Below are positions 41,006 to 52,182 of a DNA stretch of 64,000 bases, in pieces (position 1 is the first letter of the stretch; every line of letters begins with the position of its first letter). Position numbers and translations under genes: made by a program. The notes under the pieces are model-generated. The model worked only from the letters and a program-made list of their open reading frames with translations, ran no database searches and was not told the DNA's origin. The stretch spans positions 1 through 64,000 of the forward strand of contig SKJG01000067.1 in the NCBI GenBank assembly GCA_007116035.1. Reading direction: 5' to 3'. The DNA comes from Thioalkalivibrio sp. Its GTDB lineage: Bacteria > Pseudomonadota > Gammaproteobacteria > Ectothiorhodospirales > Ectothiorhodospiraceae.

Positions 41006-42304
41006 TCAGAGAGGCGACCAGGCAGGCTCCCGAACCTCGCCCAATCGCGCCGCCAAACGCTGGTGCACCCGTCCGTCGCGGCTGACGGAACCCAGGATTC
41101 CGCGACCACGGTCCGTGGTCGAGTAGATGATCATGCTGCCATTGGGCGCAAAGCTGGGCGACTTGTCGTAGCGCCCTCTGGTCAGCAGGGTGACCCGGCG
41201 CGTCTCGAGGTCCAGCCGCGCGAGGCGCAGACCGCCTTCGCCACCCTGCACATAGACCAGGGATTTCCCATCCGGCGAGACCGTCGCCGCACCCGCCGAG
41301 GAACCCTCGAAGGTCAGACGCTGCGCCGGTCCCGAAGGCAGGCGCATCTGGTAGATCTGGGGCGACCCCGCCCGATCGGAGGTGAAGTACAGCACCTCAC
41401 CGTCAGGAGACCAGGCCGGCTCGGTGTCGATCGAGTTGGAGCGCGTGACCTGGGTCAAGTCGCCGCTCTGGAGGTCCATCACGTAGATGTTCGGCGTACC
41501 GTCGCGCGAAAGACTCAGGGCCAGCCGCTTCCCGTCCGGCGACCAGGTCGGAGCGCTGTTGATGCCGGAGAAGCCGGCAAGACGGCTTCGCGCCCCTGTC
41601 TCGACGTTGTGCCGGAAGACCTCGGACCTGCGGTTCTCAAAGGAGACGTACACGAGATCGCGCGCATCCGGCGCCCACTCCGGGGACATGATGGGCTGAT
41701 TCGAGCGAAACAGCGTGCGCGGATTGGCGCCGTCGGAGTCGGCTACCTCGAGGGTGAAACGGCGTTCGTCGCCCTGACCGACGACCCCGACATAGGCGAT
41801 ACGGGCGCTGAACGCACCCTTGTCACCCGTGATCTGCTCATAGACGATGTCCGAAACGCGGTGCGCACCACGCCGCAGCATCTCCGCGGGCACGGGAATC
41901 CGAAAGCCGCCCAGACGTTGATTCGCAAGCACGTCGAAGACGTGGAACTCGATCAGGACACGATCCTCCTCGGGACGCATCCGTCCGATCACCAGGTACT
42001 CGGCCCCGACGGCCGCCCAGCGCTCGGAGAGGAATCCATCGGGCCCATCCGGCGCCTGGGGCAGACGCTCGCGCGCAATCACGTCGAACAGGCCGCTGCG
42101 CACCAGGTTGGCGCCGACGATCTGCCCGACATCCTCGGACGCACTGCCCGGCCCTTCCCAGACGAAGGGCGTCACGGCCACCGGGATCGCGCCGGTCACG
42201 CCTTCGGTCACCGTGACCTCGAGCACCGCCGAGGCAGGGCCGACGGCGAGCAGGAGCAATCCCAACAACCAGACCTGCAGACTTCTTCGCTTCATGATCA
42301 TCAC
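41006..42304 (-). CDS. tolB: Tol-Pal system protein TolB
   Basis: 432 aa, signal peptide, WD40/beta-propeller repeats (PEWAPDARDLVYVSFE, PTWSPDGKRLALSLS). Confidence 0.96.
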   Translation of the reverse strand: MMIMKRRSLQVWLLGLLLLAVGPASAVLEVTVTEGVTGAIPVAVTPFVWEGPGSASEDVGQIVGANLVRSGLFDVIARERLPQAPDGPDGFLSERWAAVGAEYLVIGRMRPEEDRVLIEFHVFDVLANQRLGGFRIPVPAEMLRRGAHRVSDIVYEQITGDKGAFSARIAYVGVVGQGDERRFTLEVADSDGANPRTLFRSNQPIMSPEWAPDARDLVYVSFENRRSEVFRHNVETGARSRLAGFSGINSAPTWSPDGKRLALSLSRDGTPNIYVMDLQSGDLTQVTRSNSIDTEPAWSPDGEVLYFTSDRAGSPQIYQMRLPSGPAQRLTFEGSSAGAATVSPDGKSLVYVQGGEGGLRLARLDLETRRVTLLTRGRYDKSPSFAPNGSMIIYSTTDRGRGILGSVSRDGRVHQRLAARLGEVREPAWSPL

Positions 42305-43345
42305 CTAGCCCGATTGGGGCGAAAAACGTATGCGGATACCACCGCGGACCGCCTCGGCATTCGGAGGCCGGGGCAGCGACTGCAACCGGTCCATGGTTTG
42401 GCGCACAGACTCGCAGAAGGCTGCGCTGCCAGAACAACGATCCACGTTGAAACCGAGAATCCGTCCGGTGTCCGGGTTGATGCGGACCAGCACAACCGCC
42501 AGATCGGAATCGCGCGTTCCTTCCGGCTTGCGCCAGCGCCGCTCCACCACGGCCTGCACTTCCGAGCTGTAGGCGTCGCGCAACGCATCCTCCCTGGCCC
42601 GCCGTTCCGAGGCCTCACGATCGGCCCGGGCAGCCGCCAGCCGCCGCTGTTCCTGCTCCATCTGCTCGCGGCGCCGCTGTTCCTCCAGCTCCCTCGCCTG
42701 CGCCTCGCGTCGGCGCGCCTCCTCCTCGGCCCGGCGCCGTTCGGCCGCTTCGCGTTCGCGCCGCTCGGCGGCCTCGCGCTCCCTGCGCTCGGCCTCCTCG
42801 GCCTGGCGTGCTTCCTCCGCAGCCTGTCGGGCCGCCTGCGCGGCCCTGCGCTCCGCTTCGGCGCTGGCACGCTCAGCCTCGATCTCGCGCCGTTCCTGTT
42901 CGATCCGCGCCCGCTCCGCCTCGGCCATCCGACGCGCCTCCTCGGCCACGCGCTGGGCCTCCTCCCGCGCCTCCTCGGCTGCACGGATCGCCTCCTGGCG
43001 CGCCACCTCCTCCGCCTCGCGCTGGCGCTGTGCCTCCTGCTGGCGGCGCAGTTCCTCCTGGCGCTGGCGCTCCGCCTCGCGACGGCGCGCCTCCTCTTCC
43101 TGCAAGGCCTCGGCGACGCGCTCCTGCTCGACCGTGCGGATCTCACGCTCGATGCGTTCGAAGGTCTCGAGTTCCATCGCGACCGCTTCGATCACCTCCA
43201 CGGGCTCGGTCTGGAAGCGCACCGCGGACGACGCCGAATGCGGCGCCAGGAACGATACGTTCAGCAGCAGCGCGGCAAACAACGCCACATGCAGCAGCGT
43301 TACCAGCAGCAGCCGACCGAAGTGCTGTCGAATCAGACTGAACAC
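42305..43345 (-). CDS. tolA: Cell envelope integrity protein TolA
   Basis: 346 aa, N-terminal TM, long Ala/Glu/Arg coiled coil, C-terminal TonB-like domain. Confidence 0.94.
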   Translation of the reverse strand: MFSLIRQHFGRLLLVTLLHVALFAALLLNVSFLAPHSASSAVRFQTEPVEVIEAVAMELETFERIEREIRTVEQERVAEALQEEEARRREAERQRQEELRRQQEAQRQREAEEVARQEAIRAAEEAREEAQRVAEEARRMAEAERARIEQERREIEAERASAEAERRAAQAARQAAEEARQAEEAERREREAAERREREAAERRRAEEEARRREAQARELEEQRRREQMEQEQRRLAAARADREASERRAREDALRDAYSSEVQAVVERRWRKPEGTRDSDLAVVLVRINPDTGRILGFNVDRCSGSAAFCESVRQTMDRLQSLPRPPNAEAVRGGIRIRFSPQSG

Positions 43346-43364
43346 AGCATACTCCCGGATCGCG

Positions 43365-43820
43365 TCAATTCGCGTCCCTGGGCGGTGGCTCGGTCAACAG
43401 CCCGACGCGGCCGGCTCCCGCGCGCTGCAGCGCCACCATTGCGTCCATTACCCGCCCGTAATCAACGTGCCGATCTCCCCGCACAAAGGTCTGCGTACCC
43501 GGCTTGGCCGCCAGCAGTTCCTGCACGATCTCGATCATCTGCGGCCCCGCCAGCGGCTCGTTGACCAGCGGACCCTGATTCAGGCTCATCGCGCCCGCGG
43601 CGGTCACTGTGAGCACGATCGGCTCACCCGCCCGTTGCTCTGCCTCCAGGGCCTCGGCCTCGGCCTCGGGCAGATCGACCTCCACACCCTGCTGCAGCAT
43701 CGGTGCCGTGATCATGAAGATGATCAGCAGCACCAGCATCACGTCGATGAACGGAACGACGTTGATCTGCGACATCGGCCGGCGCAGTCGACGGCTGTTG
43801 CGGCGTGACGTTTCAGCCAT
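43365..43820 (-). CDS. tolR: TolR
   Basis: 151 aa, ExbD family: MSQINVVPFIDVMLVLLIIFMITAPML. Confidence 0.96.
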   Translation of the reverse strand: MAETSRRNSRRLRRPMSQINVVPFIDVMLVLLIIFMITAPMLQQGVEVDLPEAEAEALEAEQRAGEPIVLTVTAAGAMSLNQGPLVNEPLAGPQMIEIVQELLAAKPGTQTFVRGDRHVDYGRVMDAMVALQRAGAGRVGLLTEPPPRDAN

Positions 43821-43829
43821 GGGGGAACC

Positions 43830-44513
43830 TTACTCCCGCGCCTCTGTGGCGCCACGTCCAGCGCTCTGTCGCGCCAGAAGTGACACGAATTCGTCGCTGA
43901 AGTTCTCCATGCGCCCCATCACCCGGTCCACGTCGGTGGCGAACCGGTTGTAGGCGATCACCGCGGGAATCGCCGCGAACAGGCCCAGAGCGGTCGCGAT
44001 CAGCGCCTCCGCAATGCCCGGCGCCACCATCTGCAGGGTCGCCTGCTGCGCACCGGCGAGCCCGAGGAAGGCGTGCATGATGCCCCAGACGGTGCCGAAC
44101 AGCCCGATATAGGGGCTGGTCGAACCCACCGTGGCCAGGAACTGCAGGTAACGTTCCAATTCGTCGCCCTCGCGCGCGATCGCGACGCGCATCGACCGAT
44201 GGGTGCCATCCACCACCTGCGCGGGATTCTGACGTACGCGCAGAAACTCCTTGAAGCCCGAGGAGAAGACATGCTCCATGCCGGACATGTCGGCCTTGCG
44301 CCGGATGCCGTCGTACAGGTGCGCCAGATCGACCCCGGACCAGAAGCGCTCCTCGAAGTCGTCGGCAGCCCTGTTGGCGACCTTGATGGTCCGGGCCTTG
44401 ACCAGGATCACCAGCCATGACAATACCGAGGCAATGACCAGGATCACCATGACCAGTTGCACGATCAAACTGGCTTCTATGATCAGCCGGTACAGCGAAA
44501 GGTCAACGCTCAC
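43830..44513 (-). CDS. tolQ: TolQ
   Basis: 227 aa, ExbB/MotA family with VGSTSPYIGLFGTVWGIMHAF. Confidence 0.96.
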   Translation of the reverse strand: MSVDLSLYRLIIEASLIVQLVMVILVIASVLSWLVILVKARTIKVANRAADDFEERFWSGVDLAHLYDGIRRKADMSGMEHVFSSGFKEFLRVRQNPAQVVDGTHRSMRVAIAREGDELERYLQFLATVGSTSPYIGLFGTVWGIMHAFLGLAGAQQATLQMVAPGIAEALIATALGLFAAIPAVIAYNRFATDVDRVMGRMENFSDEFVSLLARQSAGRGATEARE

Positions 44514-44962
44514 TGTTCATCTCCTAGATCCAATTCGATCGCTACCCGTACGGACACCGGAATGGCGACCGGCACAAAACGTTCCGCATCCACGCAGGCC
44601 AGGCGAACATTCGCCGTGGCCAGTTCCACTGCATCGCGCAATACCGCCTGCGCGATATCTACGCTCACCCGTCCGAGCGCGGTCGGCCGGCAACTCACCG
44701 ACAGGGTGTCGTTGAACCGGGCCGGACGCCTGAGATCGAGGCTCACCGAGCGCACGACGAACAGCACCCCTGCCTCGGCCCGCAGGCGATCCTGCTCGAA
44801 ACCGCGCTGGCGCAGCCACTCCGTGCGCGCCCGCTCCATGAACTTCAGGTAGTTTGCGTAGTACACCACGCCGCCGGCATCGGTGTCCTCGAAATACACG
44901 CGCACCGGCCAGGAAAATGCTCCGCAGCGGGCCGCAGCGGCCGGCACCGACCCCATGGGCAT
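44510..44962 (-). CDS. ybgC: Tol-Pal associated acyl-CoA thioesterase YbgC
   Basis: 150 aa hotdog: VYFEDTDAGGVVYYANYLKFMERARTEWLRQRG. Confidence 0.95.
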   Translation of the reverse strand: MPMGSVPAAAARCGAFSWPVRVYFEDTDAGGVVYYANYLKFMERARTEWLRQRGFEQDRLRAEAGVLFVVRSVSLDLRRPARFNDTLSVSCRPTALGRVSVDIAQAVLRDAVELATANVRLACVDAERFVPVAIPVSVRVAIELDLGDEQ

Positions 44963-46038
44963 CAGCCCCGAACCCCCGTCCCGGCGGGCGGCGTAAAGAG
45001 ATCCGGTCGCGCCGCCACCCGCTCAGGCAACCCGAGCAACAGGAAGCTCTGCCGCGTGGCCTGACGCCCGCGCGGCGTGCGCATCAGGTACCCCTGCTGA
45101 ATCAGGAACGGCTCGACGACATCCTCCAGCGTGCCCCGGTCCTCGTTCAGCGCGGTAGCCAGACTCTCGACACCCACCGGACCGCCATCGAATTTCTCCA
45201 CCAGTATCTCCAGAAGGCGCCGATCCTGGGCATCCAGGCCCGCCGCGTCGATCGCCAGCAGGTCCAGCGCCTCGCCTGCGACCGGCCCGGAAATGAAACC
45301 GTCGGCGCGGACCTGGGCGAAGTCGCGGACCCGGCGCAGGAGGCGGTTGGCCAGCCTCGGGGTCCCGCGCGCGCGCCGCGCGATCTCCATCGCTCCTCCA
45401 GGCTCGATGCCCACCTTCAGCAGCGCGGCCGCACGACGGACGATGCCGGCCAGGTCCTCCACCTTGTAATGCTCCAGCCGCTGCACGATGCCGAACCGGT
45501 CACGCAGAGGCGCCGTGAGCAGGCCCGCGCGCGTCGTTGCGCCCACCAGCGTGAACGGCGGCAGATCCAGTTTGATCGACCGTGCCGCCGGACCCTCTCC
45601 GATCATGATATCGAGTTGAAAGTCCTCCAGCGCCGGATACAACACTTCTTCCACCACGGTCGGCAGGCGATGAATCTCATCGACGAACAGCACGTCCCGC
45701 GGCTCCAGCGCCGTCAGGATCGCCGCCAGATCCCCCGCCCGTTCCAGCACCGGACCGGAGGTCTGGCGCAGCCCCACCCCCAGTTCATGCGCAATGATAT
45801 GCGCGAGCGTGGTCTTGCCCAGTCCCGGCGGCCCAGCGACCAGGGTGTGATCCAACGCCTCGCCACGCCCGCGTGCCGCCCGGATGAACAGGTCCATCTG
45901 CTCGACCGCGCGCGGCTGCCCCGCGAATTCCGCCAGCCGCAGGGGACGCAGGCTTACCTCGTTACCCCGGTCTTCGGGGAGAGGCTGCATATCGACCAGA
46001 CGAGACTCCATGATCACAGTATGACTGGAAGGGGTCAT
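44962..46038 (-). CDS. ruvB: Holliday junction helicase RuvB
   Basis: 358 aa; [40 protein letters not shown]. Confidence 0.97.
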   Translation of the reverse strand: MTPSSHTVIMESRLVDMQPLPEDRGNEVSLRPLRLAEFAGQPRAVEQMDLFIRAARGRGEALDHTLVAGPPGLGKTTLAHIIAHELGVGLRQTSGPVLERAGDLAAILTALEPRDVLFVDEIHRLPTVVEEVLYPALEDFQLDIMIGEGPAARSIKLDLPPFTLVGATTRAGLLTAPLRDRFGIVQRLEHYKVEDLAGIVRRAAALLKVGIEPGGAMEIARRARGTPRLANRLLRRVRDFAQVRADGFISGPVAGEALDLLAIDAAGLDAQDRRLLEILVEKFDGGPVGVESLATALNEDRGTLEDVVEPFLIQQGYLMRTPRGRQATRQSFLLLGLPERVAARPDLFTPPAGTGVRG

Positions 46039-46201
46039 CGTTTACACCCGGGATCGACGCAAAAAAATCGAATCCTGAACCCGGTCAACGGCAGACGGAC
46101 CGGTATCCATTGGGCCTCCGGCCGTTCGCCAACGGTCCTATTTTTTCTCGCGGCCGGCACCGGCGCGGACGACCCGAGGCCCGGCTGCAGGCGCATCTTC
46201 C

Positions 46202-46798
46202 TCAGGAACGCAGCGTCGCGCGCAGGGCGAGACGCACCAGCGCTTCCGTGGTCTCCGCCTGTCCGCGCACTGCTGCGAGCATGCGCTCGGCATCGGCGGC
46301 TCGGTAACCGAGGGCCTCGAGTGCCGCCGCCGCCTCACGCTCGATGCCGCGCCCTGGTGCGCCGGCATCCCCGCCGACGGCGGCGCCGAAACCCAGTTCG
46401 GTCAGACGCTCACCCAACTCGAGCACCACCCGCTCCGCGGTCCGCTTCCCGATGCCCGGAACGCGCGTCAGCGCGGCCACGTTGCCGCCCGTGATATGGC
46501 CTGCGAGCTCGTCGGCCGCCATGGTCGAAAGCATCGCCAGTGCCAGTCGGGCACCGATCCCGTTGACCCGGATCAGGCGCCGGAACAGATCGCGGTCACG
46601 TGAGCGCAGAAACCCGAACAGGACGTGCGCGTCCTCCCTGACCACCAGATGGGTGAAGAGCACGACCGGCGCACCGGCCTCGGGCAGACTGGCCAGCGTC
46701 GACAACGGCACCTCGATCTCGTACCCGACCCCGCCCACGTCGAGCAGCACGCTGTGCAGATCGCGCGTGCGCAGGATGCCCTCGAGCCGCGCGATCAC
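46202..46798 (-). CDS. ruvA: Holliday junction DNA helicase RuvA
   Basis: GTG start, [34 protein letters not shown]; overlaps ruvC stop. Confidence 0.94.
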   Translation of the reverse strand: MIARLEGILRTRDLHSVLLDVGGVGYEIEVPLSTLASLPEAGAPVVLFTHLVVREDAHVLFGFLRSRDRDLFRRLIRVNGIGARLALAMLSTMAADELAGHITGGNVAALTRVPGIGKRTAERVVLELGERLTELGFGAAVGGDAGAPGRGIEREAAAALEALGYRAADAERMLAAVRGQAETTEALVRLALRATLRS

Positions 46799-47307
46799 GA
46801 CCGCGCCGCCAGGGCCGCCAGATGGCGACTCGCATAGCCGCGGGTGTGGTGCGTATGGGCGTGACACACGGCGACCGCCAGCGCGTCCGCCGCATCGGCG
46901 GTCAGCGGCTCCGAGATCTGCAGGATCTGTCGCATCATGTGCTGCACCTGGGCCTTTTCCGCCCGCCCGCTGCCCACCACCGCAAGCTTCACCGCGCGCG
47001 GTGCATACTCGAAGACCGGCAATCCGGCCTGGGTCGCGGCGCAGATCGCCGCACCGCGGGCCTGCCCCAGCTTGAGCGCCGACTGCGCATTCCTGGCGAG
47101 AAACACCGTCTCGATCGCGAGCGCCGCAGGTCGCAGCTCGGCGATCACACGGACCACGCCAGCGAAGATCTCGCCGAGACGCTCGGGCAATTCGCCGTCT
47201 CCGGGGCGGATCACGCCGAAGCCGCAGGCCTGGAGATGGTTGCCCTGCGCATCCACCACCGCGAATCCGGTCACGCGCGAGCCGGGGTCGATGCCAAGGA
47301 TGCGCAT
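46795..47307 (-). CDS. ruvC: Holliday junction resolvase RuvC
   Basis: 170 aa [19 protein letters not shown]. Confidence 0.97.
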   Translation of the reverse strand: MRILGIDPGSRVTGFAVVDAQGNHLQACGFGVIRPGDGELPERLGEIFAGVVRVIAELRPAALAIETVFLARNAQSALKLGQARGAAICAATQAGLPVFEYAPRAVKLAVVGSGRAEKAQVQHMMRQILQISEPLTADAADALAVAVCHAHTHHTRGYASRHLAALAARS

Positions 47308-47312
47308 CCGCC

Positions 47313-48053
47313 TCAGCCGCCGGTCACGGATTCGGGGAAATCGGCGTTGGTGAAGACGTTCTGCACGTCGTCCAGGTCATCGAGCAGGTCGAGCAGCTTC
47401 AGCACGGACTGCGCAGTCTCGTCGTCCAACGGTGCCACGGTGCCCGCGCGCATGGTCACCTCCGCGTTCTCGGGTTCCAGACCGCGCTCGCGCAACGCGG
47501 CGCTGACACCATCGAAGTCCTCGGGGTCGGCGAGCACCTCGATGGCGCCGTCTTCATCCACCAGCACGTCCTCTGCGCCGCCCTCCAGCGCCGCCTCCAT
47601 GACCGCCTCCTCGTCCGTGCCAGGGGGAAAGCTGATCACGCCCTTCTTGTCGAACAGGTAGGCCACCGAGCCATCGGTGCCGAGGTTCCCACCCATCTTG
47701 GTAAAGGCATGGCGGACCTCGGCAACGGTACGGTTCCGGTTGTCGGTCATGCAGTCCACCAGGATCGCGGCGCCGCCCGGGCCATAGCCCTCGTAGCGGA
47801 TCTCCTCGTAGTTCACGCCATCGAGCTCCCCGGCGCCGCGCTTCACTGCGCGATCGATGGTGTCACGGGTCATGTTCGCTGCCAGGGCCTTGTCGGTGGC
47901 CAGACGCAGGCGCGGGTTGGAACTGGCATCCGAACCCCCGGTGCGCGCCGCCACGGTGATCTCACGGATTAGCTTGGTGAAGAGCTTGCCCCGCTTGGCG
48001 TCCTGGGCATTCTTGCGGTGCTGGATATTCGCCCACTTGCTATGACCGGCCAT
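47313..48053 (-). CDS. yebC: YebC/PmpR family protein
   Basis: 246 aa [32 protein letters not shown]. Confidence 0.97.
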   Translation of the reverse strand: MAGHSKWANIQHRKNAQDAKRGKLFTKLIREITVAARTGGSDASSNPRLRLATDKALAANMTRDTIDRAVKRGAGELDGVNYEEIRYEGYGPGGAAILVDCMTDNRNRTVAEVRHAFTKMGGNLGTDGSVAYLFDKKGVISFPPGTDEEAVMEAALEGGAEDVLVDEDGAIEVLADPEDFDGVSAALRERGLEPENAEVTMRAGTVAPLDDETAQSVLKLLDLLDDLDDVQNVFTNADFPESVTGG

Positions 48054-48177
48054 CGTATGTCCCGTATTTCGCTGTAAATGCTGTAGAAAGCGTTTGCATC
48101 ATGATCCATGCCAGTGTACCCGGGTCCCCGGGCATTGCCGAGCCGGTGCAACGCAAACGCGGCGGCACGGAACCCGG

Positions 48178-48822
48178 TCAGAACTCACCGGTTTTCAGAA
48201 ACCGGATCACGGCATCCGCCACCCGGGGCGAGAGCAACAGCCCGAAATGGCCGTGCGGCACCTGCAGGTGCCGGATCACGTCGGGGGCCTCGGTCTCCTG
48301 TACCGCGACCGTACCGTCATGCGGTTGCGGCAGCAGTGTGGGCAGCAGGCTCCCAAGGCCCAGGCCCCGATTGCCCGCGATCATCCCGATGCTGCGCCCC
48401 TGCAGCAACGGACTGCCACCCAGCAGTCCGCGATCCAGCGCCGCGCCCAGCCAGAGGCGTCCCAGCCTGGAGCGCGCCATGAGGGCCGCGGCCCGGCTCC
48501 CGGCCAGGGCGCTGCCCAACATGACGATCCGCCCCGGACGCTGCACCGGTGCAATCGCGAAAAGATGCCGTACGACGACGCCTCCGAGGCTATGCGCCAC
48601 CAGATGGACGACGTCGCCAGGCACCCCCTCCAGATACGCTGCCAGTCGCCGCGCCGCCTGTTCCGGCGTCTGCCGCCGCGAGGGATAGCGAAAGGCACGG
48701 ACCTCGTAACCCGCATGGCGCAGCCGCCGGCGCAACAGCAGCATCTCCAATCCGGTCATGTGCCATCCGTGGACCGTGACGACGGTGGCGCGCATGCGGC
48801 CGGAATCGCCTGGGTCGGGCAT
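48178..48822 (-). CDS. Alpha/beta hydrolase
   Basis: 214 aa; VVTVHGWHMTG, LVAHSLGGVVVRHL; shares a MIAGNRG...DGTVAV segment with the hydrolase at 29529. Confidence 0.82.
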   Translation of the reverse strand: MPDPGDSGRMRATVVTVHGWHMTGLEMLLLRRRLRHAGYEVRAFRYPSRRQTPEQAARRLAAYLEGVPGDVVHLVAHSLGGVVVRHLFAIAPVQRPGRIVMLGSALAGSRAAALMARSRLGRLWLGAALDRGLLGGSPLLQGRSIGMIAGNRGLGLGSLLPTLLPQPHDGTVAVQETEAPDVIRHLQVPHGHFGLLLSPRVADAVIRFLKTGEF

Positions 48823-48830
48823 GGACAGAC

Positions 48831-50609
48831 CTAAGTGGCCCCGGGCTGGGCTCGAAGGCGGATCCCCAGTTCTCGCAACTGGGGATCGCTGACGCTCGCC
48901 GGGGCCTCGGTGAGCGGGCAGGCCGCGCTCTGTGTCTTCGGGAAGGCCATCACGTCGCGGATGCTCCCGGCACCCGCCATCAGCATCACCAACCGGTCCA
49001 GGCCGAAGGCGATGCCGCCGTGCGGCGGCGCGCCCAGGGTCAGGGCCTCGAGCAGGAAACCGAACTTCTCAGCGGCCTCCGCCTCGCCGATTCCGAGCAG
49101 GTCAAAGGCCGCGCGCTGCATCTCCGGACTGTGGATACGGATCGAGCCACCACCGACCTCGGTGCCGTTCAGGACCATGTCATAGGCCCGCGACAGCGCC
49201 GAGCGCGGATCGGCGCGCAGCGCCTCCGGGTCCCCCACGGCGGGCGCCGTGAACGGGTGATGCAGCGCGTAGAAACGGCTTTCCTTCGGATCCCACTCGA
49301 ACATCGGGAAATCGACGACCCAGAGCGGCTGCCAGCCCTCGACGACCAGGCCACGGTCCTGCCCCAGGCGCACGCGCAGCGCGCCCAGGCTCTCGTTCAC
49401 CACCGTGGCCTTGTCGGCACCGAAAAAGACCAGGTCGCCATCGGCGGCCTCGGTGCGTTCCAGGATCGCCTGCACCACGGCCTCGGGCAGGAACTTCAGG
49501 ATCGGCGACTGCAAACCGCCCGGACCCTCGGCAAGACGGTTGACCTTGATGTAGGCGAGCCCGCGGGCACCGTAACGGCCCACGAACTTGGTGTAATCAT
49601 CGATTTCCTTGCGCGACAGCGCACCGCCGCCGGGCAGCCGCAGCGCCGCCACCCGGCCCTCGGGATCGTTCGCCGGGCCACTGAAGACCTTGAAGTCGAC
49701 CTCGCGCATCACGTCGGTCAGTTCGGTGAATTCCAGCGGAATGCGCAGGTCGGGTTTGTCCGAGCCGAAGCGTGTCATTGCCTCCGCGTAGCCCATGCGC
49801 GGGAACGGGTCCGGGAGTTCCACACCGAGCACGTCCCGGAACATGCTGCGGATCAGGCGCTCGTTCAGCGCCATCACGTCCCGTTCCTCGACGAAGGCCA
49901 TCTCGATATCGAGCTGGGTGAACTCCGGCTGCCGGTCGGCGCGCAGATCTTCGTCGCGGAAGCAGCGCGTGATCTGGTAGTAGCGGTCCATGCCCCCGAT
50001 CATCAGCAACTGCTTGAACAGCTGCGGCGACTGCGGCAGTGCGAAAAAGCTGCCCGGATGGGTACGGCTGGGAACCAGGTAGTCGCGTGCGCCCTCGGGC
50101 GTCGCCTTGGTCAGCATCGGCGTCTCGATGTCGAGGAAGCCGGCTTCATCGAGAAAGCGCCGCAGGCTGCGGGTGACGGCGGCGCGCAGGCGCATCCGCT
50201 CCTGCATCACCGGCCGGCGCAGATCGACGTAGCGGTAGCGCAGGCGGGTCTCCTCGCCGACGTCTTCATCGTCCAGCGGGAACGGCGGCGTACGGGCGGC
50301 GTTGAGGACCTCCAATTCCGTCCCGAGGATCTCCACGGCCCCGGTCCTGAGTTCCGGGTTGGTCGTTCCCTCGGGGCGCCGACGCACCCGCCCTGTCACG
50401 CGCAGCACGTATTCGCTGCGGACCTGCTCGGCGCGGGCGAACATCTCGGCCCGATCGGGATCGAAGACCACCTGAACCAGCCCCTCGTGATCGCGCAAAT
50501 CCACGAAGATCACGCCACCGTGGTCGCGGCGACGGTTGACCCAACCACAAAGGGTCACCTCCGAGTCGAGTTCCGCCTCGGTGACCAGTCCACAGAAATG
50601 AGTCCGCAT
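48831..50609 (-). CDS. aspS: Aspartyl-tRNA synthetase
   Basis: [40 protein letters not shown]; class II motifs. Confidence 0.97.
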   Translation of the reverse strand: MRTHFCGLVTEAELDSEVTLCGWVNRRRDHGGVIFVDLRDHEGLVQVVFDPDRAEMFARAEQVRSEYVLRVTGRVRRRPEGTTNPELRTGAVEILGTELEVLNAARTPPFPLDDEDVGEETRLRYRYVDLRRPVMQERMRLRAAVTRSLRRFLDEAGFLDIETPMLTKATPEGARDYLVPSRTHPGSFFALPQSPQLFKQLLMIGGMDRYYQITRCFRDEDLRADRQPEFTQLDIEMAFVEERDVMALNERLIRSMFRDVLGVELPDPFPRMGYAEAMTRFGSDKPDLRIPLEFTELTDVMREVDFKVFSGPANDPEGRVAALRLPGGGALSRKEIDDYTKFVGRYGARGLAYIKVNRLAEGPGGLQSPILKFLPEAVVQAILERTEAADGDLVFFGADKATVVNESLGALRVRLGQDRGLVVEGWQPLWVVDFPMFEWDPKESRFYALHHPFTAPAVGDPEALRADPRSALSRAYDMVLNGTEVGGGSIRIHSPEMQRAAFDLLGIGEAEAAEKFGFLLEALTLGAPPHGGIAFGLDRLVMLMAGAGSIRDVMAFPKTQSAACPLTEAPASVSDPQLRELGIRLRAQPGAT

Positions 50610-50702
50610 TGCGCCAGTTCCCAGCCAGATGAGGCGTGTCCGCCATGTTGTTCGGGTCGCGCCGTCGCGCCCTGGCCCGACGGTCGCAAAGGGCATGGGA
50701 TG

Positions 50703-51368
50703 TTACGTTTTGGGCACCCCGGGCGCAAGCTTCGACGGCCCCTTCGGCTGCCCCTTCACGGACGCAGGCCACTCCGGCACGACCACCCCCAGCGACATCA
50801 CGAACTTCAGGCCGTCCTCGACCGACATGTCCAGTTCGATCGCGTCCTGACGCGGCACCATGATGACGAACCCCGAGGTGGGATTGGGCGTGGTCGGGAT
50901 AAATACGGTCACCACGTCCTTGTCCGTGCGGTGCTGCACCTCTCCCACTCCGACACCCGTTTGGAAACCCAGGGTCCACAGCCCCTCGCGCGGATACTGC
51001 ACCATCAGGACCCGGCGGAACGACTGTCCGCCGTTACTGAACAGCGAATGCATCACCTGTTTGACCGCACTGTAGATCGACCGCACCAGGGGGATCCGAT
51101 CGACGATCGCCTCACCCAGGTCAAACAGCTTTCGACCGACGATGTTCGCCGCGACGATACCGGTGAGAAACACGATCACGATCGCCACCACCACCCCTGT
51201 TCCCGGCACGCTGAACCCCAGGATCGCCTCCGGCCGCCAACTGGGAGGCAGTAGCAGGATGGTGAAGTCGAGCATATCCACCAGGAACTTGATGATCAGC
51301 CCGGTGACGATCAGCGGAACCCAGACCAGCAACCCCGCGATCAGGTAACGGCGAAGGTGGATCAGCAC
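50703..51368 (-). CDS. DUF502 family membrane protein
   Basis: 221 aa, two TM helices, upstream of aspS. Confidence 0.88.
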   Translation of the reverse strand: MLIHLRRYLIAGLLVWVPLIVTGLIIKFLVDMLDFTILLLPPSWRPEAILGFSVPGTGVVVAIVIVFLTGIVAANIVGRKLFDLGEAIVDRIPLVRSIYSAVKQVMHSLFSNGGQSFRRVLMVQYPREGLWTLGFQTGVGVGEVQHRTDKDVVTVFIPTTPNPTSGFVIMVPRQDAIELDMSVEDGLKFVMSLGVVVPEWPASVKGQPKGPSKLAPGVPKT

Positions 51369-51668
51369 TTAACCCGCCTTGGCCGCCGGGGTGCATCCTC
51401 CCCCGGCACAGGCGGTGGCCGGCGCTGCCGTACCGGTCGAGGGCTTCGGTTCCGCCTTCGGCGCTTCCTTCAGGTTCCGCTGCTTGTCCTTCTTGAAGTC
51501 GGTCTCATACCAGCCGCCGCCCGCCAGCCGGAAGCCCGCCGCAGACACGAGCTTGGTCAGTCCGACGGCACCGCAGGACGGGCAATCCGTGAGCACCGGG
51601 TCAGAGACTTTCTGGATCACCTCGGTCATTTCGCCGCAGTCACGGCACTCGTATTCGTAAATCGGCAT
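51369..51668 (-). CDS. FmdB-family zinc ribbon protein
   Basis: 99 aa MPIYEYECRDCGEMTEVIQKVSDPVLTDCPSCGAVGLTKLVSAAGFRLAGGGWYETDFK. Confidence 0.93.
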   Translation of the reverse strand: MPIYEYECRDCGEMTEVIQKVSDPVLTDCPSCGAVGLTKLVSAAGFRLAGGGWYETDFKKDKQRNLKEAPKAEPKPSTGTAAPATACAGGGCTPAAKAG

Positions 51669-51803
51669 GTTTGCAACTCCGGATTCTTGGCAGGATGGGC
51701 GTATTATGCGTCTGAATTTTGCGAATTAAAGCATCACCCTGCGACAATCGCGCCAAGGCACGCGCAGTCCAGAGCCGCGTAGAGACAAACTCGAGGGAAA
51801 TCA

Positions 51804-52181
51804 ATGGCCGACAAGATCGTGATCATGTTGCTGACCCTGGATCTCGACCGCTACGGTACGCTGGGGGCCCCTTTCTTCCAGGCCACGGTGGCGGCGGTGA
51901 TGGATCTTGAGGTGGAGATGTACTTCGCCGGGCAGAGCACGCGCCTGTTGATCGAGGGGTTCGCGGAGACCATCCATCCCGGCACGGCGCGCGAGAAATC
52001 AGTCTACAGCTTCATGCAGGATGCCCACGCGGCCGGGGTGAAGTTCTATGCCTGCACCGGCGCGATGAAGGAGAACGGGCTGACTCCGGAAAACGCGATC
52101 CCTGAAATGGACGGCATGCGCGGAGGCGCGGCCTTCATCGGCGAGGTGATCGAGGACAACGTCGTGACCCTGACCTACTGA
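51804..52181 (+). CDS. DsrE/DsrF-family protein
   Basis: 125 aa MADKIVIMLLTLDLDRYGTLGAPFFQATVAAVMDLEVEMYFAG...VKFYACTGAMKENGL; DsrE-like fold with a Cys in the CTGAM loop. Confidence 0.82.
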   Translation: MADKIVIMLLTLDLDRYGTLGAPFFQATVAAVMDLEVEMYFAGQSTRLLIEGFAETIHPGTAREKSVYSFMQDAHAAGVKFYACTGAMKENGLTPENAIPEMDGMRGGAAFIGEVIEDNVVTLTY

Positions 52182-52182
52182 C

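Noticed and set aside
42600-43140. Apparent tandem repeat
   Set aside because: Degenerate Ala/Glu/Arg coiled-coil codons of TolA, not a DNA repeat family.
40682-43564. 960-aa plus-strand ORF
   Set aside because: Antisense to pal-tolB-tolA; His/Arg/Asp-rich shadow frame, no start context.
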